From NCBI RefSeq assembly GCF_017311165.1, contig NZ_CP062973.1, positions 806,001 to 870,000 of the forward strand: a stretch of DNA of 64,000 nt, written 5' to 3'. The notes under the pieces are model-generated. The model did no database searches and was not told the origin of the DNA. It worked only from the letters and a program-made list of their open reading frames with translations. Below are positions 1 to 10,116 of the stretch, in pieces (position 1 is the first letter of the stretch; every line of letters starts with the position of its first letter). The DNA comes from Psychroflexus sp. ALD_RP9. Its GTDB lineage: Bacteria > Bacteroidota > Bacteroidia > Flavobacteriales > Flavobacteriaceae. A program made the position numbers and the translations under genes.

Positions 1-763
1 GGAGTAATTCTCCTTCGTGACTAACTTTTTCAACAAACCAATTGTATAACTCACGATGTGGTTGAAATTCGAGCGTACAAAATGAATGCGACACTTGTTC
101 TATAAAATCAGATTCGCCATGTGCCCAATCGTACATTGGGTAAATGTGCCAATCGTTTCCTGTACGATGATGTGATTCGTGTAAACAACGGTACATGACA
201 GGATCCCGCATTAACATATTTGGCGAAGACATATCTATTTTAGCTCTTAAAACGTGGGCTCTTGGTGGTGTTTCACCATTTTTCATGGCTTCAAACAGCT
301 CTAAATTTTCAGATATAGGTCGCTCACGATAAGGACTTGCTTGTCCAGGTTCAGTTGGTGTTCCTTTTTGAGCTGCAATAGCTTCAGAAGATTGGCTATC
401 GACATATGCACTACCTTGTTTAATTAATTCTACAGCCCAATCATAAAGCTGTTGAAAATAATCTGAAGCATAGCATTCTTTAGCCCATTTAAAACCAAGC
501 CATTCGACGTCTTTTTTAATAGCATTAACGTAAGCTTTTTCTTCTTTAATTGGGTTAGTGTCGTCGAACCTTAAATTGACAGGTGCATTATATTTTAATC
601 CTAAACCAAAATTTAAACAAATAGATGATGCATGACCAATATGTAAAAAACCATTTGGTTCTGGTGGAAAACGAAATTTGAGTTGCTCTTTATTATAGCC
701 GTTACTCAAATCGTCTTCTATAATTTGCTCAATAAAATTTAATGACTTTTTTTCTTCAGACAT
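1..763 (-). CDS. glnS: Glutaminyl-tRNA synthetase, N-terminal part (cut by window edge)
   Basis: This is the first 254 codons of a class I aminoacyl-tRNA synthetase that charges tRNA-Gln in the cytoplasm; the rest lies outside the window. The ATG is at 763-761 and reads [13 protein letters not shown]. The nucleotide-binding signature [14 protein letters not shown] is at about residues 33-46, with the HIGH motif at 41-44, followed by LRFDDTNP at about 64-71, both typical of GlnRS/GluRS. The later stretch ([22 protein letters not shown]) fits GlnRS rather than GluRS. It is transcribed divergently from folB across a 106-bp gap. A TAnnTTTG-like box on the minus strand (complement at 782-789) may be its promoter. 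The reading frame is open to the window edge. Confidence 0.95.
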   Translation of the reverse strand, partial: MSEEKKSLNFIEQIIEDDLSNGYNKEQLKFRFPPEPNGFLHIGHASSICLNFGLGLKYNAPVNLRFDDTNPIKEEKAYVNAIKKDVEWLGFKWAKECYASDYFQQLYDWAVELIKQGSAYVDSQSSEAIAAQKGTPTEPGQASPYRERPISENLELFEAMKNGETPPRAHVLRAKIDMSSPNMLMRDPVMYRCLHESHHRTGNDWHIYPMYDWAHGESDFIEQVSHSFCTLEFQPHRELYNWFVEKVSHEGELL

Positions 764-848
764 AGTAATTAATTAAGTCTACAAATTTACTGAATTTTTA
801 TGTAGTGAATTGATGAGTTACAAACATATTTACCGCCTTAAATAAGTT

Positions 849-856
849 TATATTTG
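849..856 (+). promoter_or_regulatory. Probable -7 box of the folB promoter
   Basis: TATATTTG matches the Bacteroidota -7 consensus TAnnTTTG. No clear -33 TTTG lies at the usual 19-20 base spacing, so this rests on one element. It would give a leader of only a few bases before the ATG at 870. Confidence 0.4.
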
Positions 857-869
857 CATTAAAAAATCT

Positions 870-1226
870 ATGGATGCTATAATTTTAGAAAATATTAGAA
901 TATATACTAACCACGGTTGCTTGACTGAAGAGTCTAAGATTGGCAGCAACTATCGTGTAGATTTAAAGGTTGAAGCAGACCTATCAACTTCAGCTGAAAG
1001 TGATCAATTGGAAGATACGGTAGATTATGTTCATCTAAACGCCATTATAAAACAAGAAATGGCAATACGCTCTAAACTTCTTGAGCATGTTGGTAAACGT
1101 ATTTTAGATCGAATTTTTAACGAACTTGACATGGTTAATTTTGCTGAAGTGAAAGTTTGCAAGCTTAACCCACCAATTGGTGGTGATGTTGAAGGTGTAA
1201 CAATTTTAATGACAAAACACAGATAA
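870..1226 (+). CDS. folB: Dihydroneopterin aldolase
   Basis: This 118-residue protein matches FolB in length and pattern. FolB cleaves 7,8-dihydroneopterin to 6-hydroxymethyl-dihydropterin plus glycolaldehyde in cytoplasmic folate synthesis. Diagnostic stretches are the N-terminal IILENIRIYTNHGC (usual family form: l.gi...g.hG), DTVDYVHLNAIIKQEM at about residues 49-64, and the C-terminal EVKVCKLNPPIGGDVEGV with its K-PP-pattern. The ATG at 870 is 13 bases after a TATATTTG box (849-856), a good -7 element, so the leader is very short. tRNA-Cys follows 50 bases downstream on the same strand. No other folate gene is in the window. Confidence 0.93.
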   Translation: MDAIILENIRIYTNHGCLTEESKIGSNYRVDLKVEADLSTSAESDQLEDTVDYVHLNAIIKQEMAIRSKLLEHVGKRILDRIFNELDMVNFAEVKVCKLNPPIGGDVEGVTILMTKHR

Positions 1227-1276
1227 TTTGCTTTAGTTTTAAAGAGTTTTATTAAATTTGCAATCCTATTAATAAT

Positions 1277-1347
1277 GGTGTCGTGGCCGAGTGGCTAGGC
1301 AGTGGTCTGCAAAACCATCTACAGCGGTTCGAATCCGCTCGACACCT
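1277..1347 (+). tRNA. tRNA-Cys (GCA)
   Basis: The acceptor stem GGTGTCG (1277-1283) pairs perfectly with CGACACC (1340-1346), and U at 1347 is the discriminator base expected for tRNA-Cys. The anticodon stem GTGGT/ACCAT encloses the loop CTGCAAA with anticodon GCA at 1309-1311. The T arm contains GGTTCGAATCC. The CCA end is not encoded. A strong hairpin terminator follows directly. Confidence 0.97.
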
Positions 1348-1350
1348 CAA

Positions 1351-1387
1351 AAAAAACCTCTAATATTTAGCCTATTAGAGGTTTTTT
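1351..1387. terminator. Hairpin terminator after tRNA-Cys, probably bidirectional
   Basis: AACCTCTAATA (1355-1365) and TATTAGAGGTT (1373-1383) form an 11-bp stem with a 7-base loop, flanked by an A-run on the left and a T-run on the right. It ends folB/tRNA-Cys transcription and lies in the right orientation to stop readthrough from sdhB as well. Confidence 0.85.
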
Positions 1388-1462
1388 GTTTTAAGCTTAA
1401 AATGTTATAATCACTATTTAGTAGTTAGGCTTTAATGTGTTAAGCTTAACTTCAGCCTAAAG

Positions 1463-2203
1463 CTATAGTTTAGCCTTGTTATATTCATAATTCATCCTCG
1501 CGATGTTAAGTACAGAAATTTCTTGAGGACATTCAACCTCACAGGCTTCGGTATTAGTACAATGACCAAAATCTAGATCTTCCATACGATCTACCATTTT
1601 AAGGGTTCGCTGTTCGCTTTCTTTTTGTCCTTGAGGAAGTTTTGCTAGATGAGAAATTTTGGCTGAAGTAAATAATGCAGCGCTTGCATTTTTACAGGTT
1701 GCCACACAAGCTCCACAACCTATACAAGCTGCAGAGTCGAAGGCTGACTCAGCTTCATCATGAGTAACCATAATACTATTGGCTTCGGGTGCTTGACCTG
1801 TATTTACAGAGACATAGCCGCCAGCTGCTATTATCGCATCAAAAGCTGAACGGTCTACTTTTAAATCACGAATTATAGGAAATGCCTTGGCTTTAAAGGG
1901 TTCAATATAAATGGTATCGCCGTTTTTAAAAGATCGCATATGTAATTGGCAAGTAGTTGTATTCTTTAAAGGTCCATGGGCGATCCCATTAATCATCACA
2001 CCGCATTGTCCGCAAATACCTTCTCTACAATCATGGTCAAACTCGATGGGACGTTCTCCTTTTTTTGCTAGTTTCAAATTCAACATGTCAAGCATTTCTA
2101 AAAATGACATTTCAGGATCAACCTCATTTAAGCTGTATTCCACAAGCATTCCTTTACTATCTTTATGTTGTTGTCGCCAGACTTTTAAATATATTTTCAT
2201 CAT
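1463..2203 (-). CDS. sdhB: Succinate dehydrogenase/fumarate reductase iron-sulfur subunit
   Basis: SdhB carries electrons from the flavin of SdhA to the membrane quinone site through three Fe-S clusters. All ligands are visible in the 246 residues: the plant-type [2Fe-2S] site Cys59, Cys64, Cys67 and Cys85 (DCREGICGQCG..TTTC), then CIGCGACVATC with Cys160, 163, 166 and 170, and Cys215, Cys221 and Cys225 near the end. Length and cluster spacing suit the Bacteroidota form of complex II. It is the last gene of sdhCAB, four bases behind sdhA. ATG codons at 2203 and 2200 both give good starts. The terminator after tRNA-Cys lies beyond its stop. Confidence 0.97.
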   Translation of the reverse strand: MMKIYLKVWRQQHKDSKGMLVEYSLNEVDPEMSFLEMLDMLNLKLAKKGERPIEFDHDCREGICGQCGVMINGIAHGPLKNTTTCQLHMRSFKNGDTIYIEPFKAKAFPIIRDLKVDRSAFDAIIAAGGYVSVNTGQAPEANSIMVTHDEAESAFDSAACIGCGACVATCKNASAALFTSAKISHLAKLPQGQKESEQRTLKMVDRMEDLDFGHCTNTEACEVECPQEISVLNIARMNYEYNKAKL

Positions 2204-2207
2204 TTTT

Positions 2208-4130
2208 TTATTTATAGCTTCTTTGTGTTGGCTTTACAAATTCAAAAATCAATTCCTCTTTATTTAATATGGGTTTAGATGGATTTCCTGTCCACTCCCA
2301 CGCAGAAGTATAAGCATAATTGTCATCGTTGCGAAGTGCCTCACCATCTTTAGTCTGGTATTCTTCTCTAAAATGAGCACCACAAGACTCTTCCCGACTC
2401 AATGCATCTTGACACATTAACTCTGCTAATTCCATATAGTCATAAACTCGACCGGCTTTTTCAAGTTCGCTATTGATGTCATCAACATCACCTGGCACTA
2501 ATAAGTTTTTCTTAAATTCGCCTCTGAGCTCCTGAATAGTCTCAATAGCTTGTTTTAAACCGACTTCTGAACGAGAAAGACCACATTTATCATAAAGTAT
2601 TTTTCCTAATTCTTTATGAAATTCTTCGGCTGTTTTATCGCCTTTACAATTAACAAATTGCTCTAATTGTAGTCTAGCATTCAATTCAGCTTTCTCAAAA
2701 GCGGGATGATTAACATTAGTTTTAGGCGTATTAATCTCATCTGCTAAATAATTTTGAATCGTATAAGGCGCAATGTAATAACCATCAACACAAGCTTGTA
2801 ATAAAGAGTTTGCCCCAAGACGATTTGCTCCATGATCTGAGAAATTAGATTCTCCAATTGCAAATAAACCCGGTATACTAGTCATTAAATCATAATCCAC
2901 CCAAAGTCCACCCATAGAAAAGTGGGCTGAAGGCGAAATTTTCATGGGTTCTTGATAAGCATTAATCCCTGTAATTTTTTGATACATTTTGAATAAGTTT
3001 CCATAACGCTGTTCTATTACATTTTTACCATATTCAGCTATTGCATGAGCAAAATCAAGATATACAGCATTTTGTAGTGGTCCTACTCCTTTTCCAGCAT
3101 CTATTTGTTCTTTTGCCGATCTTGAAGCAATATCTCTTGGTGCTAAATTTCCAAACGAAGGATATTTGCGTTCTAAATAATAATCTCTTTCATTTTCGGG
3201 AATTTGGTTTGGTGAGCGTTGATCATTTTTTGTTTTAGGCACCCAAATTCGACCATCATTACGAAGTGATTCTGACATCAAAGTGAGTTTAGATTGATAA
3301 GGACCACTCTGTGGTAAACTTGTAGGGTGAATTTGTGTCCAACTAGGGTTAGCCATATAAGCTCCTTTTTTATGAGCCCGCCAAATAGCTGAAGCATTAC
3401 AACCCATAGCTAAAGTTGACAAATAATAAATTTTGCCAAAACCACCTGTTGCAAGCACGACTAAATGTGCTCCGTGGCGTTCTATCTTTCCTGTATCAAG
3501 ATGTCTTGTGATTATACCTTTAGCTTTGCCATCAATTAAAACTAAGTCTAACATTTCATGGCGACTGTATAATTTAATTTTCCCTATTTCAGTTTGTCGC
3601 ATTAAAGCTTGATAAGCGCCTAAAAGTAACTGTTGTCCTGTTTGACCACGAGCATAAAAAGTTCTTGAAACTTGCACGCCACCAAAAGATCTATTTTTTA
3701 AATACCCACTATATTCACGCCCAAAAGGAACGCCTTGTGCAACAGCTTGATCAATCAAACTTGCCGAACACTCTGCCAAACGATAAGTATTTGCTTCTCG
3801 TGACCTAAAATCACCACCTTTTAAAGTATCTATAAACATTCGATGAATGCTATCTCCGTCGTTTTGGTAATTCTTCATCGCATTGACGCCACCTTGAGCA
3901 GCAACAGAATGTGCACGTCTTGGTGAATCTTGAAAGCAAAAGCTTTTTACATTATAACCCATTTCAGCTAAGGAAGCGGCAGCAGATGCTCCTGCCAAGC
4001 CAGTTCCTACAACTATCACCTCTAATTTTTTACGATTGTTAGGGCTTACTAATTTAGCTTGAGCTTTATAATTTTCCCACTTCTGATTTAATTCTCCTGC
4101 TGGTATATTTGCCTTAATTGTTTTTGCCAT
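2208..4130 (-). CDS. sdhA: Succinate dehydrogenase/fumarate reductase flavoprotein subunit
   Basis: SdhA oxidises succinate to fumarate on the cytoplasmic face, using covalently bound FAD. I chose the ATG at 4130 (MAKTIKAN, 640 residues) instead of a TTG two codons upstream. The FAD-binding Rossmann motif GTGLAG is at residues 42-47. [12 protein letters not shown] at about 73-84 carries the histidine that normally binds FAD (His74). Later motifs are [12 protein letters not shown], the substrate-region QIHPT, and [20 protein letters not shown] in the second FAD half. The length matches the long Bacteroidota/epsilonproteobacterial type. The sdhC stop TGA lies two bases before the ATG, so the two are probably translationally coupled. 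Confidence 0.97.
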   Translation of the reverse strand: MAKTIKANIPAGELNQKWENYKAQAKLVSPNNRKKLEVIVVGTGLAGASAAASLAEMGYNVKSFCFQDSPRRAHSVAAQGGVNAMKNYQNDGDSIHRMFIDTLKGGDFRSREANTYRLAECSASLIDQAVAQGVPFGREYSGYLKNRSFGGVQVSRTFYARGQTGQQLLLGAYQALMRQTEIGKIKLYSRHEMLDLVLIDGKAKGIITRHLDTGKIERHGAHLVVLATGGFGKIYYLSTLAMGCNASAIWRAHKKGAYMANPSWTQIHPTSLPQSGPYQSKLTLMSESLRNDGRIWVPKTKNDQRSPNQIPENERDYYLERKYPSFGNLAPRDIASRSAKEQIDAGKGVGPLQNAVYLDFAHAIAEYGKNVIEQRYGNLFKMYQKITGINAYQEPMKISPSAHFSMGGLWVDYDLMTSIPGLFAIGESNFSDHGANRLGANSLLQACVDGYYIAPYTIQNYLADEINTPKTNVNHPAFEKAELNARLQLEQFVNCKGDKTAEEFHKELGKILYDKCGLSRSEVGLKQAIETIQELRGEFKKNLLVPGDVDDINSELEKAGRVYDYMELAELMCQDALSREESCGAHFREEYQTKDGEALRNDDNYAYTSAWEWTGNPSKPILNKEELIFEFVKPTQRSYK

Positions 4131-4132
4131 AA

Positions 4133-4795
4133 TCAATTATTTATAAAAAGATAAATAGGGATAATGAGGTAACCTAAACTTAATAATATTGCAAATACTA
4201 AACTTATAACTTTAACAATTTTAGTGTAAAATGGATTATATAAGCCTAAAGTTCTTGTAGCACTAAAAACACCATGAATTAAATGAAAGCCAAGAGCTAA
4301 AATAGCGACTGCGTATAAAACAACATACCACCAGTCTTTAAAAGCTATAATTACTAAACTATACAAATCTTTTTGACCATCAGCATCTAGCCCGATTTCT
4401 CCAAATTTATAAGGGTACCAAAAATCTTTAAAATGAATTACCAAAAAAGCAAATATAATTACACCTAAAAACATCATATGTCTGGCATACCAGCGACTAG
4501 CTCGATTTCTTCTATCTTTAATATAACGACCAGAAACAATACGAGCTTTTATGGTAAGATATAAAGCATCTAAAGCGTGTAGTAAAATACTCGCATATAA
4601 ACCATAAGATATAATTTTAATGAACCAACTTCCAGATAGCAATTCACTATACCAATTATATTGAAGCTGCGCATCTTCTTCTGGCAGAAGCAATTGAAGG
4701 TTACCTACTAAGTGAATAATTAAGAAGAAACTTAAAAAAAGACCCGTTAAAGCCATTAAGTTTTTACGACTTAAAGCGTTTTTGAAATACTGCAA
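4133..4795 (-). CDS. sdhC: Succinate dehydrogenase cytochrome b subunit (single-chain, TTG start)
   Basis: This is the single-polypeptide membrane anchor that binds heme b and the quinone. Five hydrophobic segments lie at about residues 14-34, 58-80, 105-122, 147-172 and 193-216. Histidines suited to ligate heme are in or next to the helices: His28, His73, His106, His121, His171 and His174. Keeping the conserved N-terminus ([17 protein letters not shown]) requires TTG at 4795; no ATG or GTG exists in frame between it and the upstream stop, and the first internal ATG (residue 14) would cut into helix 1. It is the first gene of sdhCAB, 57 bases downstream of the LysE-type exporter. Confidence 0.92.
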   Translation of the reverse strand: MQYFKNALSRKNLMALTGLFLSFFLIIHLVGNLQLLLPEEDAQLQYNWYSELLSGSWFIKIISYGLYASILLHALDALYLTIKARIVSGRYIKDRRNRASRWYARHMMFLGVIIFAFLVIHFKDFWYPYKFGEIGLDADGQKDLYSLVIIAFKDWWYVVLYAVAILALGFHLIHGVFSATRTLGLYNPFYTKIVKVISLVFAILLSLGYLIIPIYLFINN

Positions 4796-4852
4796 TTTGT
4801 TATTTTTAAGTAAATTACTAGAACACGATAATACTAAAACCGAGAATAGACT

Positions 4853-5563
4853 TTAATGATTTTTGTCATTTAATGCAGAAATTGGTGCTAAAGGTGATTT
4901 TTCAAACTGTGTCTCTATCTTTTTTACATCATCGGGAAATAAGCCTCGAATAACTAAAATTATTCCAAAAATTAGCAATACTAAGCTAATTAATTTTTTA
5001 ACGATAACAACGCGTTTTGGTGTAAGTGAATTTTTTAAACGTTTGGCAAGTAAAATTTTTAAAATATCTATAGCTAAATAGGTAATTAAAATTGCACTAA
5101 AAAAAGTAAGCATACGTGAAGGCTCCATATTGAGTGTTGGGCCAAAAATGATAAGCAAACCTAACCAAAACCCTAAAACACCTATGTTTATAAAGTTAAG
5201 TAAAAAGCCTTTAATAAAAATGCTTATGTAATCTTTACGTTTTAGCTTCTGAGCTTCAAAATCAGCAGTAGTATAAGTTGCTTTTTTAACTTTCAAGTAA
5301 CTTATTACAGCATAAACAACCAAAACAGAACCGCCAAAAATAAATAGTGCAGGATCGTCTTTTATGCTTTTTAAAAGTTGAGATGTACTAAAATAAGCAA
5401 TACAAAGAAAAAATACATCTGCTAAAATAACGCCTAAATCAAAGGTAAATGCTGCTCTAAAACCACGTAAAGCAGCCGTTTCTAAAAGCACAAAAAAAAC
5501 AGGACCAACCATAAAGGCTAAAAAAACACCTAATGGTATTGCAGAAATTATATCTTCAAGCAT
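4853..5563 (-). CDS. LysE/RhtB-family exporter
   Basis: This is a polytopic inner-membrane protein of 236 residues, counted from the ATG at 5563. The N-terminal stretch IPLGVFLAFMVGPVFFVLLETA resembles the LysE/RhtB signature, in which a G-P pair in helix 1 is followed by a small-residue-rich helix. Six hydrophobic segments are visible at about 6-28, 40-62, 70-90, 115-137, 145-165 and 185-205. Family members export amino acids or other small metabolites; the substrate cannot be told. It sits between recJ (47 bases) and sdhC (57 bases), all minus, so shared transcription is possible. The C-terminal tail of about 25 residues is charged and probably cytoplasmic. Confidence 0.8.
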   Translation of the reverse strand: MLEDIISAIPLGVFLAFMVGPVFFVLLETAALRGFRAAFTFDLGVILADVFFLCIAYFSTSQLLKSIKDDPALFIFGGSVLVVYAVISYLKVKKATYTTADFEAQKLKRKDYISIFIKGFLLNFINIGVLGFWLGLLIIFGPTLNMEPSRMLTFFSAILITYLAIDILKILLAKRLKNSLTPKRVVIVKKLISLVLLIFGIILVIRGLFPDDVKKIETQFEKSPLAPISALNDKNH

Positions 5564-5610
5564 CAACTTAGATTGTTAGCTCAAAGTTAATAAATCTAGA
5601 TTTAACAAGG

Positions 5611-7305
5611 CTACTGAGGCCTTATATCTTTAATGTTTAACTGAATGGACACTTGATTATTCCATTCATTTTCTTCAACTGTAAAAACAGCTTCAACTTG
5701 TTTAGCTGCTTTCAAATTGGATAAATGAACTCCTAAATTGAAGCCTATAGCATCTATAGCTATTTCATCTTGAATAAGTTTACATTTTAAGTGTTTGTTT
5801 TCAGCACCAACAGTTTTAGCATATTGGTCGATCTTTAAATTTCTTGCATAAAATGTTGGCTTCATGTTACCTGGACCAAATGGTGCAAATTGTTTTAAGA
5901 TACGAATAAGTTTGAAATTAATTGCTTTAAGTTTAATTTCTTGCTCAAAGTTAATCTGAGGTGTTAATAAGGTTTTATCTATTGTTGACTTAACGACGTC
6001 TTCGAATTTCTGCTTAAACTTTTGATAATTTTCTTGCTTTAAAGTCAAACCAGCGGCATATTTGTGTCCACCAAATTGTTCAATAAATTCGTTACATTGC
6101 TCTAGAGCGTTATAAACATCAAAACCAGAAACGCTCCTAGCTGAAGCCGCTAATTTATTGCCACTTTTTGTGAAAACTAGGGTTGGACGATAATAAGTCT
6201 CTGTAAGCCTGGATGCCACAATACCAATAACTCCTTTATGCCAGTTGTCTTGATAAACAACACTGGTAAAATTATTTGCTTCTTTATGGGCTTCAATTTG
6301 GGCTAATGCTTCAATGGTTGTTTGTCGGTCTTCAGTTTGTCGATTTGTATTATATTCTTCAATTTTAAAAGCTTGTTGCTTGGCTTTTTCTTCGTTTTTT
6401 TCACTTAATAATTCAACAGCATGCAAGCCATGCTTCATTCGGCCGGCAGCATTTATTCTGGGACCAACACCAAATACTAAATCTGTAATTGAAAATACTT
6501 TTTTATTATTTTGACCTAACAGTGCTTTAATACCTAATCGTTTACGAGCATTAACTAACTTTAGACCGTAGAAACATAAAATACGGTTTTCTCCTGTAAT
6601 TGGAACAATGTCTGAACCTATGGCAATTGCAACTAAGTCAAGGTATTTAAATATTTTTCTCTCACTTAATTGGCGTTGCTTTTGTAAGGCTTGAATTAAT
6701 TTAAAGCCTACTCCACAACCACATAACTCTTTGTAAGGGTATTGACAATCGTTACGTTTAGGGTCAAGAACGGCTACCGCATTTGGGATGTTTTGTCCTG
6801 GTCTGTGATGATCACAAATAATAAAATCGATGCCTTTATCTTTAGCATATTTTACTTTATCTACTGCTTTAATGCCACAATCTAAAGCAATAATTAAAGT
6901 GATAGAGTTGTCACTCGCATAATCGATACCTTGATAAGAAACGCCATAACCTTCTTTATAACGATCAGGTATGTAAGCTGTAACATTAGGGTAAGTCTCT
7001 GTTAGATATTCATACATTAAAGTTACTGAAGTAGTGCCGTCTACGTCATAATCACCATATACAAGAATATTTTCGTTTTTTGATATGGCAAGTTCAATAC
7101 GCTCTACTGCGTTTAACATGTCTTGCATTAAAAATGGATCGTGAAGTTGAGTTAAATCTGGACGAAAAAAGGATTTAGCTTGATTAAAGGTTGAAATACC
7201 TCTATTTATAAGCAATTGAGCAATTTCTGTCTGAACACCCAATTCTTGAGCTAATTTTTGGCACATTTTTGGGTTTTCAGTTTGTTGTAGTGTCCATCTT
7301 TTCAT
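5611..7305 (-). CDS. recJ: Single-stranded-DNA-specific exonuclease RecJ
   Basis: RecJ degrades single-stranded DNA 5' to 3' in recombinational and mismatch repair. The 564 residues show the DHH phosphoesterase core: YGDYDVDGTTS at about 83-93 (motif I, DYDVDG 85-90), ALDCG at 140-144 (motif II) and CDHH at 164-167 (motif III). The DHHA1 half contains SARSVSGFDVYNAL and the glycine-rich FGGHKYAAG, followed by a C-terminal OB-like domain with FGPGNMKPTF. All metal-binding aspartates are kept. The upstream AddB-like gene stops one base before its ATG, so the two are probably cotranscribed and coupled, which links the nucleases functionally. Confidence 0.96.
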   Translation of the reverse strand: MKRWTLQQTENPKMCQKLAQELGVQTEIAQLLINRGISTFNQAKSFFRPDLTQLHDPFLMQDMLNAVERIELAISKNENILVYGDYDVDGTTSVTLMYEYLTETYPNVTAYIPDRYKEGYGVSYQGIDYASDNSITLIIALDCGIKAVDKVKYAKDKGIDFIICDHHRPGQNIPNAVAVLDPKRNDCQYPYKELCGCGVGFKLIQALQKQRQLSERKIFKYLDLVAIAIGSDIVPITGENRILCFYGLKLVNARKRLGIKALLGQNNKKVFSITDLVFGVGPRINAAGRMKHGLHAVELLSEKNEEKAKQQAFKIEEYNTNRQTEDRQTTIEALAQIEAHKEANNFTSVVYQDNWHKGVIGIVASRLTETYYRPTLVFTKSGNKLAASARSVSGFDVYNALEQCNEFIEQFGGHKYAAGLTLKQENYQKFKQKFEDVVKSTIDKTLLTPQINFEQEIKLKAINFKLIRILKQFAPFGPGNMKPTFYARNLKIDQYAKTVGAENKHLKCKLIQDEIAIDAIGFNLGVHLSNLKAAKQVEAVFTVEENEWNNQVSIQLNIKDIRPQ

Positions 7306-7306
7306 C

Positions 7307-10009
7307 TTAGACTATTTTTTCTAAAAACGGAACTTTTGGGTTTAATATTTCAGATATGAGTTGATCTAGCTCTAGCTTAAATTGCTCTAAAACTTCAGCT
7401 GAAATATCAGAGTTCCCTTTTGTTTTATTGTATTTGAGCTGAAATTCCATAAAACCAGATTTCAAATTCTTAAATGAAATAATTCCTGCTGTAAGTGGTA
7501 GTGAGATTTCATCTTCAACTAGTAAGGTATAAAATAACACCTGAAAAGCTTTACTGTATTTGTAATCACTTGTAAAACCTTCCCAATCTTTTTCAGCTTT
7601 TAAATGTGAAGGTTCTACTTTACCTGTTTTATAGTCTAAAGTACGATATTTCCCATTAATTTGATCTATACGGTCTACAGTTCCTTTTAATTTAATTTTT
7701 TGTCCTGATTTAAGTTGAAAAGCCTTTGTTTTGGTTGATTCAACTTTTATTAATTTGATGTCTTGCATTTTTGCTGCTGTTAATTCGAGCTGCAAAAAGC
7801 GTTTAGTTTGTTGTTTGGCAATTTCAAATATGAGTTTATTTTGGCCGTGTTTTATGGCGTTGACATCAAATTGTTCTGAAAATTGCTGAATTAAAACAGA
7901 CTCATATGTATTTAGAAACTCTTTAATATCTTTAACCGTAATTGGCTTCCCAATATGATTTTCATAGAGTTTTTCTAAAGTATTGTGTACAATAGTACCA
8001 TGTGTTTTATATGAAACTTCTTCTTCAATTTCATTTTGGTCCTTAATACCTAAAAGGTAGCGCTTGTAGAAATCTATTGGATTTCTGATATAAGTAGTCA
8101 AAGCTGAAGGTGAAATCCCGCTATTAAATAGTCGGTTTAATTCTGATATCATTTCAGGTGTTTTATGAACTTCCTGCAGTTTATTTTCTTGCATAGTTGC
8201 ATCAGCAGACACATTATATTTTTTAATAGTATGCTTAGGTTGTCTAAAAATCTCTAGTTGAGTTACAAATCGACTTTGTTCTGCTTTTTGTAAACCTTCA
8301 GCCTCTACATTAAAAAGTAAATGAGCTGTTTTGGTACGCTGTAATAACCTGAAAAAGTGATACGCATAAACATTGTCTTTTTCTGTATAAGTTGGCAGGC
8401 CATAATTTTGTTTTAAATCGAATGGTAAATACGAATTTTGAGATTTTCCTGATGGTAAAACACCTTCATTAATCCCAGTTAATATTATAGTTTCAAAATC
8501 TAATACGCGCGTTTCCAGCATTCCCAATATCTGAAATCCTTTATCGGCTGAGCCTTTGAAGTCTATACTTTTCTTAGATAGAATTGATTGGTATAAACTC
8601 TTAAAGCTTTTAAAGGATATTGTAAAATTATAAGTTGTAAGTATTGCTTGGATTTCTTCGAAAACAATGGCAAATTCTTCCAATAAAAATTGCATTCGCC
8701 TACTCAAGTTGTTATGATTTAGTAATGAAGAAATTAGACTTAATGTAGACTCTAAAAAGTGTCTTACATCGGTTGAGGTATTTAAGCTAAGAGTTAATAG
8801 CTTATAGAAGTTATCTGAAAGTCTAAGCTTTTTTGCCAGTTCGGAAACTTCAACTTGTAATAAATTGTTATCTAAAATATATTTATTAACCTTAGAAACT
8901 TCAGTAGAATAAAGCTGTTTTATAAGGTTATGGTTAATAATTTTCAACAAATCTTTATAATACAAATGCTCACTCGACTTGAGTTGTAAAGCAATTAAAT
9001 CATTAAAAAATGGACTAAGTATTGACTTCGATAAGCTTAAGCCCATTGTAATATTTGCTTTCTCTATTGAACTTGGTAATGCATTGATTATGGGTTGTAA
9101 TAAACTTTCATCACCTAAAACTAAAGCTGTATGTTCGAGTTGCTCGGATGGCATTTTTGATAAAATTTGAGCAACAGCTTTGGCTTGGCCAATTTGCTTA
9201 GAAACCTGATATATGTTAATTGCTTTAGAATCTACAAAGCTTGAATTTGTTGGCTGAATAGGGTTTCTACTATAATATGGCCAAGTGTTGTAAGACCTTA
9301 TAAATTCTGCTGATTTATGATTTTTTAATAGATAAGCATCTATATCCCAATAAGCTGTTGCATTACCTGAATCAAGCATCATTTTAAAAATATCAATTTC
9401 ACAGGTATTAAGAGCATTAAAGCCTACTAAGAAAAAATAGTTTTGTGTTTGGTTTAGATATTTTTTGCAATTAGATTTTGCTAATCTATATGCTAAGCCT
9501 TGATAAGCTTTAGACTGATGTTGCAAATGATCTACAAAAGCAGTGTAATATTGAGGTAGCTGTTCCCAAAATTTTAAATATTTTTTTACTAAGTCTGACT
9601 TATTTTGTGCATTAGACCAATGCTCTATATCTTTTATATCGCTTAAGTGTTTAAACAATTTTTCAGCATTAATATCATATCTATCAATCTCGTTAAAATC
9701 ATGAATTAAAGTTTCAGCCCAACTATAAAAATTCTCAAAATTTTCAGCTTGGTCTTTTTGAGTGACTGATAAATAAGCTTGATAAAACTGAAAGATACTT
9801 TCGGTGTGATCAATAATTTCAACCTCAGCCAAGTTTGCTATAAAACTTTCTATACTTATAAACTCAGGTAGAATTATAGGTGAATCTAATTTAGCAAAAA
9901 GCTTTTTTTTACAAAGATTAGCCGCTCTTTTACTCGGAAAAATAAGGCTTGAATGTCTTAAATCTTGGGTAATAATTGATTCTACAACTTGATCTAAAAA
10001 AGTATTCAT
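7307..10009 (-). CDS. AddB-like PD-(D/E)XK nuclease family protein
   Basis: This 900-residue protein is the likely partner of the AddA-like helicase-nuclease at 12845-15931 in double-strand-break end resection. The C-terminal third has the RecB-type nuclease signature: GTVDRID at 776-782 and LDYKTG at 791-796, giving Asp779, Asp792 and Lys794. An inactivated-helicase-like middle contains ILTGINEGVLPSG. Two things differ from classical AddB. The N-terminus (LIFPSKRAANLCK) has no Walker A P-loop, and the start of the nuclease domain reads YIRNPIDFYKRYLLG, where Fe-S AddB proteins have a Cys before the Pro. The [4Fe-4S] staple is therefore probably absent. It is followed after one base by recJ. 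Confidence 0.85.
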   Translation of the reverse strand: MNTFLDQVVESIITQDLRHSSLIFPSKRAANLCKKKLFAKLDSPIILPEFISIESFIANLAEVEIIDHTESIFQFYQAYLSVTQKDQAENFENFYSWAETLIHDFNEIDRYDINAEKLFKHLSDIKDIEHWSNAQNKSDLVKKYLKFWEQLPQYYTAFVDHLQHQSKAYQGLAYRLAKSNCKKYLNQTQNYFFLVGFNALNTCEIDIFKMMLDSGNATAYWDIDAYLLKNHKSAEFIRSYNTWPYYSRNPIQPTNSSFVDSKAINIYQVSKQIGQAKAVAQILSKMPSEQLEHTALVLGDESLLQPIINALPSSIEKANITMGLSLSKSILSPFFNDLIALQLKSSEHLYYKDLLKIINHNLIKQLYSTEVSKVNKYILDNNLLQVEVSELAKKLRLSDNFYKLLTLSLNTSTDVRHFLESTLSLISSLLNHNNLSRRMQFLLEEFAIVFEEIQAILTTYNFTISFKSFKSLYQSILSKKSIDFKGSADKGFQILGMLETRVLDFETIILTGINEGVLPSGKSQNSYLPFDLKQNYGLPTYTEKDNVYAYHFFRLLQRTKTAHLLFNVEAEGLQKAEQSRFVTQLEIFRQPKHTIKKYNVSADATMQENKLQEVHKTPEMISELNRLFNSGISPSALTTYIRNPIDFYKRYLLGIKDQNEIEEEVSYKTHGTIVHNTLEKLYENHIGKPITVKDIKEFLNTYESVLIQQFSEQFDVNAIKHGQNKLIFEIAKQQTKRFLQLELTAAKMQDIKLIKVESTKTKAFQLKSGQKIKLKGTVDRIDQINGKYRTLDYKTGKVEPSHLKAEKDWEGFTSDYKYSKAFQVLFYTLLVEDEISLPLTAGIISFKNLKSGFMEFQLKYNKTKGNSDISAEVLEQFKLELDQLISEILNPKVPFLEKIV

Positions 10010-10116
10010 TAAAAGGTAATTGATAGTATTAAAATGCTTTGCTGAACTTAGGTTTGAAGTTAATAAAAGCTTTTTAAAACTACATAATTTAAACTACATC
10101 ATCTAAATTTTTGATA

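Noticed and set aside
1277..1347. tRNA-Cys considered as an integration site for a mobile element.
   Set aside because: No integrase, no direct repeat of the tRNA 3' end and no shift in composition; a normal terminator and core genes follow.
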